DNA from: Verrucomicrobiota bacterium
GTDB lineage: Bacteria; Verrucomicrobiota; Verrucomicrobiia; Opitutales; Opitutaceae
DNA length: 64,000 nt
Reading direction: 5' to 3'
NCBI GenBank assembly: GCA_023428905.1
Contig: JAEYWP010000004.1
Span: 576,204-640,203 of the forward strand
A program made the position numbers and the translations under genes. Each line of letters opens with the position of its first letter. Within the stretch, counting starts at the first letter, position 1. Below the pieces are notes generated by a model, which saw only the letters and a program-made list of their open reading frames with translations, searched no databases and was not told where the DNA came from. Below are positions 9,271-16,787 of this stretch, in pieces.

Positions 9271-11147
9271 GGTGTGTGGGAAAGTCGAAGTTCGATCCAG
9301 AAACGGGTGCCCCGGCCCTCCAGCGAGTCGACGCCGACTCTGCCGCCCATCCGTTCCATCGCTTTTCGGACGATGGCCAGGCCGATCCCGGTGCCTTCGT
9401 ACAGTTCGGGACGGTGGAGTCGTTGGAACATGCCGAAGAGCCGCTTTTGCGCCTCGGCTGGGATGCCGATGCCGTTGTCCTCAATCCAGAGGCGGACGGC
9501 GGGTTCCTCGGCCGGGGCGTCAGGTGCAGGTTCGCTGTGGATACGGACCTGGGGGACCTGTCCGGGCTTCACGAACTTGACCGCGTTGCCGAGGAGGTTC
9601 GAGAACACCTGGGTGAGCGCGGCGGTGTTGCCGTTGACGCGCGGCAGCGGGCCCTCCAATCGGATGCGGCTTTGGTGCGCCTGCAGATTTGGATACGTGG
9701 CGATGATGTTCTCCAGCAGCTGCTGGGTGTCGACCGGCTCCAGCTGGATTTCCTGGCGCACCACCCGGCTGTAGTTGAGGACGTCCTGAATGAGTTGGTC
9801 CAGCCGGTCCGCCGAGGCGACGATTCGCTGCAGAAAGGTCTGTGCCTCGGAATCGAGGGCGGAACCGTGTTCCTCGATCAAAAGCCTGGAGTAACCCTGC
9901 ATGCTGCGGAGCGGCGCGCGCATGTCGTGCGCGATGCTGTAGGAGAAGGCCTCCAGTTCGCCCACGGCTTCGCGCAGCTTGGCGGTGCGCTCCTCGACGC
10001 GGGTTTCGAGGGTTCGGCTGTACTGCTCGAGCTCGGCGTGCGCCTGGGAGAGGGACGCTTCAATCCGCCGGCGGTCCGTCAGGTCCATCACCAGCACCAC
10101 CACGCCGAGGGTTTCGCCGGCGTCGGAGATGTGCGGGATGTAGTCGGCGTGAATCCAGCGCGCCCCGCCCGAGGTGTAGGGCGCCTCGACTTCGAAGGTG
10201 CTGGTTTCCCCCTGGAGGGCGCGCTCAAAATAGGGACGCACCCGCTCGAACGTGGTTGTGCCGAGCACCTCCGCCATGGTCCGCCCCAAGTAGTGCTCTT
10301 TTGGATGCCCAAACCAGACCTGGTATTGCTGGTTGACGAAACGGTACCGGGTGGCGGGGTCGATGTAGGAGATGAGCGCCGGCGTGGCATCCGTCACCAG
10401 ACGCAGCTGCTGCTCGGCGCGCCGCGTGCTTTCCGCCTCTGCGGCCAGGCGGTTTTGCGATTCCTGCACCGCGTCCAGCATGTGGTTGAAGGCGGTGGCG
10501 AGAACATCAAGCTCGTCGGTTCCGGGACGGTCCACGCGCACACGGTAATTCTTGTGGTCAGCGACCGCCGCGGCGGTTTCAGCCAATCGCAGAACCGGAG
10601 TCGAGATCCGGCGCTCCAGGATGCGGCCGATGACCACCCCGAGGACACCCGAGGCGAGCACGATGGCGAGGCCCGCCAGGACGTAGGAACGCATGTGTAC
10701 ATACCAGGGCCTTAGGTCCCAGCGAAGAAACAGCGTCCCGTACACACGTTCCGCCTGCACCACCGGTTCAAAGATCGCGAGACGGCCGGGTTCCCTCACC
10801 ACTCCGGTCGGCCCGGGCGCCGTGGGAAGCGGCCGGGATGAGGTAGCCGAGCGATAGACCGCGAACGTTTTTCCCTCGCGGTCGAAAAGGACCGCATCCC
10901 GGACGGATGCTTCTGCCCGAAGGGTCGAGAGCACGCGTTGGGCGTCCTCTGCGTTGAGAAAGGCCAGGGCGGGCGAACTGTTTTCAGCCACCAGACCCGC
11001 CGCCGTTTCCAGCCTCTCGGTCTGGTCCTTAAGGGAGAGCTTCCATTCCAGGAGCGTGAACACACCCACACTCAGGGCGACCGCGAGAATCGTGGGGACG
11101 AGAATGGCGGAGTGGAGCCGTTGCCGGATGGAATGACTGCGGACCAT
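9267..11147 (-). CDS. Sensor histidine kinase with CHASE8-like periplasmic domain, HAMP and PAS
   Basis: 626 residues from ATG 11147 (MVRSHSIRQR); an upstream 40-codon extension is not protein-like. Order: membrane helix about 15-33, CHASE8-like sensor about 34-155 (AENSSPALAFLNAEDA, then AVLFDREGKTFAVY), membrane helix about 156-176, HAMP 177-230, PAS about 247-355 (ATPALISYID, GRTMAEVLG), HisKA with phospho-His407 (SIAHDMRAPL), and HATPase_c with DNGIGIP and GTGIGLAIV. CHASE8 is the periplasmic module of YfiN/TpbB-type cyclases, yet here the output is a kinase. It is the first gene of the operon ending with YfiR. Confidence 0.92.
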   Translation of the reverse strand: MVRSHSIRQRLHSAILVPTILAVALSVGVFTLLEWKLSLKDQTERLETAAGLVAENSSPALAFLNAEDAQRVLSTLRAEASVRDAVLFDREGKTFAVYRSATSSRPLPTAPGPTGVVREPGRLAIFEPVVQAERVYGTLFLRWDLRPWYVHMRSYVLAGLAIVLASGVLGVVIGRILERRISTPVLRLAETAAAVADHKNYRVRVDRPGTDELDVLATAFNHMLDAVQESQNRLAAEAESTRRAEQQLRLVTDATPALISYIDPATRYRFVNQQYQVWFGHPKEHYLGRTMAEVLGTTTFERVRPYFERALQGETSTFEVEAPYTSGGARWIHADYIPHISDAGETLGVVVLVMDLTDRRRIEASLSQAHAELEQYSRTLETRVEERTAKLREAVGELEAFSYSIAHDMRAPLRSMQGYSRLLIEEHGSALDSEAQTFLQRIVASADRLDQLIQDVLNYSRVVRQEIQLEPVDTQQLLENIIATYPNLQAHQSRIRLEGPLPRVNGNTAALTQVFSNLLGNAVKFVKPGQVPQVRIHSEPAPDAPAEEPAVRLWIEDNGIGIPAEAQKRLFGMFQRLHRPELYEGTGIGLAIVRKAMERMGGRVGVDSLEGRGTRFWIELRLSHTP

Positions 11148-11432
11148 GGGGCGCGTTCGTCTCAAACCCAAGCACCACACGCCGAAAGGCTGGCCGGGGA
11201 GGATAGCGTGCGTAGCGGCAGATTGGGCACCACGCCAAATTACGCGCAGGACACTGTGGCGGAGCAAGTCGCCACTGGCACACCCTCAAGCGGCACGCCC
11301 GGGAGGAACCCTAGGAAAAACTCCGGCGATCAGACTGGGGAGCATGCCGGATGTCGACCGCTGTCGTCGTCGAGTACGCGCCAAGGCGGATTAGGCACGC
11401 GGGATCGCGTTTTTAGGGCGCGTGCAAAGCGC
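11148..11432. other. Intergenic region, nothing recognised
   Basis: 285 bases between the kinase start and the end of the exported hypothetical gene, both leftward. It must hold the promoter of the kinase operon, but no convincing -35/-10 pair, terminator hairpin with T-run, RNA gene or repeat was found on either strand. Confidence 0.5.
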
Positions 11433-12821
11433 TTAGCGTGTGGCGAGGACGTCGGCGGGCTGAAGACGTAGGATGAGGTCCCCTGCCAGGTTCATGGCCA
11501 GCCGGATGTCATCGGAATTCCCCGTGGCTCGCACGACCAGCAGCATCCCGCGCCGGCCGACGTCGCGTACCATAAAGGCTTGGTCGAGCATCTCGCCGTC
11601 GATCTGCAGACCGCGGGCCGCTGCGATCGCGATGCCATCGGTGAGGGCGTGGACGGTTTCGAGTTCGGGCTGCTTCTCGATGTAGTCCTCAAGCAAGGAC
11701 GCCGCAAACGCCTCCGGTGTCGCGTCGGTGGGCCGCAGGTCCAGGTTGATCTGCATCCGGCCCCCGCCGTCAAAGACCAGCGTGCGTCGGCCGTCGTCGA
11801 TCACGTGCCAGCCGTAGGGAATTTCGAAACTCGCCTCAACTGCTCCAGCACCGACGGTGACAGCTTTGCGATCATCGTCGCAGGAGAGAAGGTTTGGCAT
11901 CAGGCCGACCCCGCGGTCGCGGAGATTCTGATTGATCGGGTGCTCGAGATTTGTGGCGCTGTCATCCGCGGCGAGGACGAGCTCCGCCCACTCTTGAGGT
12001 TCGAGCAGCAGGGTTTCCTGCGGTGACGGCGCCGAATTCTCCGCGGCGGCGTGCGGTGTGGACGCCGGCTCCGCGGTCGCGGCGGTCGTTGACATCGCAC
12101 TGTTCGCGCCAGGGCCCTTGTCTCCCCCTCGGGCTCCCTGCGCCTCGATGCCCAGGGCGACGCTTTGACCACCGTCCTCCACGATTTCAAACGAGTGGAT
12201 CATTCGCGCCAGGCCGTCGGCCGCAGCGCTCCAGAGTTGCACCGGAGCCATGGCGGTGAGGTTAAAAAGTCGCCCACCGTTTTCGATCAGCACCAGGCGC
12301 ATCCGCATGGTGAGGCCCTCCCCCTGCTGAAGAGCGTCGCAACAGACACCGCGCAAGACGCCGATCTGAACGGCTTCAATCGCACCGGCATCAAAGCCCT
12401 CTTCCTGAGCGAGGTACTCGAGCCATTGGGCGACGTTGCCATCGGAGTAGGCGGGTCGCGCGGAGACGGTGAAGACCACCGGACCGTAATTGGCGATCAT
12501 GACGCCCAGCGGGAGAAAACGTCGCAGGTTCTCGAGGTCGACGTCCTCTTCCGGCAGTTGTGCAGCGACAAAGTCGGCAGGAGCTTGGAAGCGGCAGGAG
12601 AGGAACGGGCGACCCGGGGGCACGAGGGTGTGAGAGCGCAGGTCGGAGGACATGGTGTGTGAGGCGTAGGCGGGTGCGGGGACGGTGGAGGACGGCATGC
12701 CGATAAGATCGGCAACGGGCTGGGCGATAAGGAGGAGGGCTCCGGCCGTGACCAGGCGCCAGAGGCGACGGCTGAGCGGAGCCGAAAGTCTGGGTAGAGC
12801 GAGAAGCGCGGTGTGGGCCAT
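11433..12821 (-). CDS. Hypothetical exported or membrane-anchored protein
   Basis: 462 residues from ATG 12821 (MAHTALLALP); the open frame runs 63 codons further up without protein character. A hydrophobic stretch (about 26-42) suggests a signal or anchor. Two globular parts follow: 65-225 with RRFLPLGVMIANYGPVVF, QWLEYLAQEEGF and RMRLVLIENGGRLFNLTAMAP, and 315-462 with EIPYGWHVIDDGRRTLVF and QINLDLRP. An Ala/Ser/Pro-rich linker (about 230-285) joins them. Both halves may be divergent copies of one beta-rich fold, but no family was recognised. It diverges from the next exported gene with about 130 bases between the starts. Confidence 0.75.
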   Translation of the reverse strand: MAHTALLALPRLSAPLSRRLWRLVTAGALLLIAQPVADLIGMPSSTVPAPAYASHTMSSDLRSHTLVPPGRPFLSCRFQAPADFVAAQLPEEDVDLENLRRFLPLGVMIANYGPVVFTVSARPAYSDGNVAQWLEYLAQEEGFDAGAIEAVQIGVLRGVCCDALQQGEGLTMRMRLVLIENGGRLFNLTAMAPVQLWSAAADGLARMIHSFEIVEDGGQSVALGIEAQGARGGDKGPGANSAMSTTAATAEPASTPHAAAENSAPSPQETLLLEPQEWAELVLAADDSATNLEHPINQNLRDRGVGLMPNLLSCDDDRKAVTVGAGAVEASFEIPYGWHVIDDGRRTLVFDGGGRMQINLDLRPTDATPEAFAASLLEDYIEKQPELETVHALTDGIAIAAARGLQIDGEMLDQAFMVRDVGRRGMLLVVRATGNSDDIRLAMNLAGDLILRLQPADVLATR

Positions 12822-12952
12822 CGGTACGCCTCCATCCTGCCGCAGTGGACGTCGCCGGGCTATGGGCCGACCGGACGGGGGCCGGAAGGCGAAGGGGGTG
12901 TGCGATGGTTTAACGATTGATCCGGCCGCTTCGAAAACCTTGCATCGGCCCC

Positions 12953-13486
12953 ATGCGGACCTGGAGCAGTTGGCTGGCGATCGGAATTCTGTTGTTGGGC
13001 GCTGCCTCACTCGGTGCGCAGCCGGAAAGCGCGGGCGCCGGGGGCCTCCGCCGCGACTTATCGCCAGAAGAGTTCGAACGGGCCGGGTTGAACAAACTTT
13101 CCCCCGAGGAGCTCGCCTACCTCGAGTCGCGGGTGAAGGTGCGTGCTCCGGCAGGCGGCGCGCCTGATCAGGTTGCGACCCCGGTAGCTGAACTGCCTCA
13201 GGGAGAGGAGGCGTTTGGTAGGGACGAGGAGATGCAGCGGGCGGTGACCACGCTCCAACGTGTGCCCGAAGAAATCCGCAGCCGGATCCGGGGTGAGTTC
13301 AAGGGCTGGCGCGGGAAAACCCGCTTCACGCTCGAGAACGGTCAGGTCTGGGAGCAGACGGGCAGCGGGGTTTTTGCCCTGATCGCGGATTCGCCTGCGG
13401 TGACGATCCGGCGGGGCGCGTTTGGCACCTACTTCCTCAAGGTCGACGGCTACAACAGCCGTACCAAGGTGGCACGGATCCAGTGA
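12953..13486 (+). CDS. Hypothetical exported protein
   Basis: 177 residues from ATG 12953 (MRTWSSWLAI); the open frame begins 12 codons earlier. The signal peptide covers about 1-22 (AxA-type site before QPESAG). Residues 28-62 are charged with LSPEEFERAGLNKLSPEELAYLE, and the C-terminal 60 residues form a beta-rich module with GWRGKTRFTLENGQVWEQT and TYFLKVDGYN. I have the impression that this tail recurs in secreted proteins of other bacteria, but its function is unknown. It converges with the SNF2 gene, leaving three bases between them. Confidence 0.78.
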   Translation: MRTWSSWLAIGILLLGAASLGAQPESAGAGGLRRDLSPEEFERAGLNKLSPEELAYLESRVKVRAPAGGAPDQVATPVAELPQGEEAFGRDEEMQRAVTTLQRVPEEIRSRIRGEFKGWRGKTRFTLENGQVWEQTGSGVFALIADSPAVTIRRGAFGTYFLKVDGYNSRTKVARIQ

Positions 13487-13489
13487 GCC

Positions 13490-15985
13490 TCAGCCCGTCA
13501 GCAGTGCCTTGAGGTCGCCCAGGCTGATGGTGGCGCTCACCGCGTCGCTTGCCTCAAAGACATCGGCCAGCAGCGCCCGTTTGGACTCCTGCAGCTGCAG
13601 GACCTTTTCTTCCACGGTGCCCGCGCAGATCAGCTTGTAGCTGGTGACCACGCGGCTTTGCCCGATGCGATGTGCGCGGTCGGTGGCCTGGGCTTCCACC
13701 GCGGGGTTCCACCACGGATCAAAATGAACGACCGTGTCCGCGGCAGTGAGGTTGAGGCCGGTGCCGCCCGCCTTCAGCGAAATGAGGAAGACGGGAATGT
13801 CGGACGACTGGTTAAAGCGATCGACCTCGGCCTGTCGCGCGCGCACCGTGAGGGACCCATCCAGATAGCAGAACGGCATTTCCTGCGCCTCCAGTTCCGC
13901 CCGCAGCAAGCCCAGCAGCGAGGTGAATTGCGAGAACACCAGCAGCCGGTGGCCGTCGTCGATCGCCTCGGCCAACAGCTCGCGGAACGTCTCCAGCTTC
14001 GCGGAATCCGCCGCCGAGGTGCGCGAGGCGTTACTGCGGTCGCCCGGCGCAGCGGACGCAGCGCCGCCGGGAAGGAGTCGAGGATCGCAGCAGACCTGAC
14101 GCAGCCGCAGGAGTTGGGTGAGCGTGGCGAGCCGGAGTGCGTTTTCCGACGCACCCTTGGCCTCCAGGTCCAGCAGAGCGCGCTCCGACTCCTCCTGTAC
14201 CCGGCGGTACACTGCACTCTGCGCCGGGCTGAGTTCGCAGTAGAGCACCTGTTCAATTTTCGGCGGCAACTCTGGAGCCACCGCCTGTTTGGTGCGGCGC
14301 AGGATGTAGCGAGCGGTCTTTGCGCGCAGTCGTTCATCGAACCACGCGCGTTCGTCGCCACGCGTGCCGGTGGGGACCTTTTCCACGAAGCCGGGCATCA
14401 GGATCTCAAAGAGCGAGCGGAGATCGTCGAGGCTGTTCTCCACTGGAGTGCCGGTGAGAAGAAAACGCGCCTGCGCGCGGAGGGTCCGCAGCGCCTGGGC
14501 ATTCTGGCTGCGGCGGTTTTTCAGATGCTGGGCCTCATCGGCCACGAGGCAGGCACACTCAAGCCCTTCGAATAGCTCGCGGTCGCGGGTGAGCGTGCCG
14601 TAAGACGTGACGACCAGGTCATGCCGACTGGCCTGGTCTGCGTCCACCAGCCGTCGGTCGCCATGATGAACGAACACCACGAGCTGTGGCGCGAAACGCG
14701 CGGCCTCGCGGCGCCAGTTCTCCACCAGCGACGCGGGGCAGACCACGAGCGAAGGCAGACGGGGTGCCGGAGCGGCCTGGCGCGCATGGACGGCGGAGAG
14801 AACGGCGAGTGCCTGCAGGGTCTTGCCCAGTCCCATCTCGTCGGCGAGGACGCCGCCGAGGCGGTTCTGAAACAGGTGCCAGAGCCAGGCGGCGCCGATC
14901 CGCTGGTAGGGGCGCAACCGCTCCTCGAAGTCCGGTGGGAGGGGAGCTGGACGCAGTTTCGTCAGGTCACGCAGAGCCTCGCTGCGCGCCTTCCACGCCG
15001 CCGGCGGCTGGAAGTGGGGGGCGAGCTCCTCCAGGATTTCCTCCGCCTCGGCCAGCCGCGCTGTACCCATGCGGTGGGTACGCCGGGTGGTCATGCCTCC
15101 GCCGGCCAGATCGCCCGCGAGGGCGCGCTGTGCCCGGGCAAGGCGGTCGACCTGACTGGGATCGATCAGGAACACACGGCCGCCCTCCTCCACGTAGCCG
15201 CGGTTGGAGGCGGCGGCGGCAAGGAGTTGCTCTTCGGGTACGCGGCCGGCGCGCAGCGCGACGGTGACGTTGAACCCGTTTCCGTTGTCGACGGCATCGC
15301 AGACAATTTCCGCCTCCTGGAGCTTCGCGGTGTTTCGCTCGAAGTTCTCGGTGAACTCGGCCCGGAATTCGTCCCGCAGCCGGGCGCGCTGGGAGGCGAG
15401 GAAGTTGAGCACCTTGTGACGGTCCCGCAGCCACCACTTGCGGTTGGAGGGCTCCAGAACGAAGCCGCCTGCCTTCAGCAGCTCGACTGCCGCAGGGTAG
15501 CTGGCGCTTTCCCGTGAGGGCAGGGTGACTGCCAGGAAGTGCTCGGAGCCGTCAATTGTCAGCGAGGCGCCGGAAACCCGTGTCTGCGTCGCCGGTATAT
15601 CGATACGCCGGTCGCCGGCGGGTCGCACCGGCGGTCGCGCCGGGGTCGTCTCCTTCGCCGGTGCCGGTGAGGCAGGTGGAGCTTCGTCGAGGTGCTCGCT
15701 GACCCCGCGCAGGCGGGGACCCACCCAGAGGAGCGGGACGGCGGGTTGGTTGACCCAGGAAAAGACCGGGCGGCCCGAAAGGCTGGACACCAGCTGGCGC
15801 AGTTGCGCGCGGGTCAGCTGTACAAAAGCCGGGGGCTCGGGTGTGCGACACCAGCTCTGGAGCAGGGCAAGGGCGGGGAGGAGGTCGGGCGGGGGTGGGC
15901 TGCTGACATCCACCTCCACCTTGACGGCCACCGCATCGCGGGCGGCGGCGGCGGGCAGGTTGGGGGGCAGAAGGAGGCGCAGCAT
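13490..15985 (-). CDS. SNF2-family DEAD/DEAH-like helicase/ATPase
   Basis: 831 residues from ATG 15985 (MLRLLLPPN). The N-terminal about 350 residues are the bacterial SNF2-associated region. The ATPase core follows with motif I DEMGLGKT, motif Ia VVCPASLVENW, motif II DEAQ, motif III LLTGTPVENS, motif V LKAGGTGLNLT and motif VI ATDRAHRIGQ. Such proteins are DNA translocases related to RapA and chromatin remodellers; their substrates in bacteria are mostly undefined. It follows the deacetylase gene by about 45 bases on the same strand and may be read through from that operon. Confidence 0.92.
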   Translation of the reverse strand: MLRLLLPPNLPAAAARDAVAVKVEVDVSSPPPPDLLPALALLQSWCRTPEPPAFVQLTRAQLRQLVSSLSGRPVFSWVNQPAVPLLWVGPRLRGVSEHLDEAPPASPAPAKETTPARPPVRPAGDRRIDIPATQTRVSGASLTIDGSEHFLAVTLPSRESASYPAAVELLKAGGFVLEPSNRKWWLRDRHKVLNFLASQRARLRDEFRAEFTENFERNTAKLQEAEIVCDAVDNGNGFNVTVALRAGRVPEEQLLAAAASNRGYVEEGGRVFLIDPSQVDRLARAQRALAGDLAGGGMTTRRTHRMGTARLAEAEEILEELAPHFQPPAAWKARSEALRDLTKLRPAPLPPDFEERLRPYQRIGAAWLWHLFQNRLGGVLADEMGLGKTLQALAVLSAVHARQAAPAPRLPSLVVCPASLVENWRREAARFAPQLVVFVHHGDRRLVDADQASRHDLVVTSYGTLTRDRELFEGLECACLVADEAQHLKNRRSQNAQALRTLRAQARFLLTGTPVENSLDDLRSLFEILMPGFVEKVPTGTRGDERAWFDERLRAKTARYILRRTKQAVAPELPPKIEQVLYCELSPAQSAVYRRVQEESERALLDLEAKGASENALRLATLTQLLRLRQVCCDPRLLPGGAASAAPGDRSNASRTSAADSAKLETFRELLAEAIDDGHRLLVFSQFTSLLGLLRAELEAQEMPFCYLDGSLTVRARQAEVDRFNQSSDIPVFLISLKAGGTGLNLTAADTVVHFDPWWNPAVEAQATDRAHRIGQSRVVTSYKLICAGTVEEKVLQLQESKRALLADVFEASDAVSATISLGDLKALLTG

Positions 15986-16028
15986 CCCGTTGAGCGTCCG
16001 ACCGGTCCGACGTGAGGCGAGCGGAAAA

Positions 16029-16787
16029 TCAGGCGGAATATGCGGGGGCGTGGGCCGCGGTCGCGACAATGTCGCGATAGGTCGCCGAGAGCCGCCCGGC
16101 CTGCAGGCCGCGCCTGGTTTCGCGGAGGATTTGTTTCCAGATCGCGGGATACGCGATGTCGCCGGGATGCAGGCTGATACGCAGGAAGGGACGTCTCCGC
16201 TGCCGTCGCGCCAGCGGGGGATTCCACGCGAGGGAGCACACCCGCCGCCAGCCACTGCGGGTGCTATAACAGAGGCTGGTGCTGCGGATGGGCGCCGCGC
16301 GGTGGTGCAGAGGAAGGATGCAGGTGCGCGTGGTGGTGTAGGCGAAGCCTAGGTCCCGCAGCACCTCGCCGGTCTGGGGCCCCATCAGCCAGGCGGGGGC
16401 GATGAAACCGACCACCGGCCAGCCCAGACGCTCGAACAAGGCGCGCCCGGTGGCGATGCGTATCCGCGTCTCCTGGACACCGGCGATGCGGAACTCCGCC
16501 TCGGCCTGGGTATAAACGCGCGTCCAGAACCAGTCGCGCGCACGCTCGTTCAGGCCCACGCAGCTGTGCGTCCAGCCGTGCAGCACGACTTCATCGCCCT
16601 CTGCGACCCACTGCGAAATCGTTTCGACAAAGCGCGAATCGTGCTCGATCGGCTCACGGTGGTGCCAGAGGGGTACGATCAACAGGCTCACTCGCCTCAC
16701 GCCCGCAGCGCGCAGGTCCGCCCGCTGGCGCGCGACGGCGTCCAGGCTGCCGGGATGGACATCGTGCAGCGAGACGATGAGTTTCAT
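16029..16787 (-). CDS. Polysaccharide deacetylase, DUF2334-type
   Basis: 252 residues from ATG 16787 (MKLIVSLHDVHP), overlapping the glycosyltransferase stop by four bases. The NodB-like fold is shown by the opening SLHDVHP (metal-binding Asp) and by HGWTHS (metal-binding His pair), with the DUF2334 arrangement PLWHHREPIEHDS and a short helical C-terminus. Enzymes of this group remove N- or O-acetyl groups from glycans or glycolipids. No signal peptide is visible, so it probably acts in the cytoplasm on a nucleotide-, lipid- or small-molecule-linked sugar. Confidence 0.86.
   Translation of the reverse strand: MKLIVSLHDVHPGSLDAVARQRADLRAAGVRRVSLLIVPLWHHREPIEHDSRFVETISQWVAEGDEVVLHGWTHSCVGLNERARDWFWTRVYTQAEAEFRIAGVQETRIRIATGRALFERLGWPVVGFIAPAWLMGPQTGEVLRDLGFAYTTTRTCILPLHHRAAPIRSTSLCYSTRSGWRRVCSLAWNPPLARRQRRRPFLRISLHPGDIAYPAIWKQILRETRRGLQAGRLSATYRDIVATAAHAPAYSA

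Noticed and set aside
7345..9774. 809-residue open frame on the plus strand opposite the receptor and kinase
   Set aside because: It is the antisense of the receptor, receiver and kinase genes, whose motifs are clear; long antisense frames are common in GC-rich DNA.
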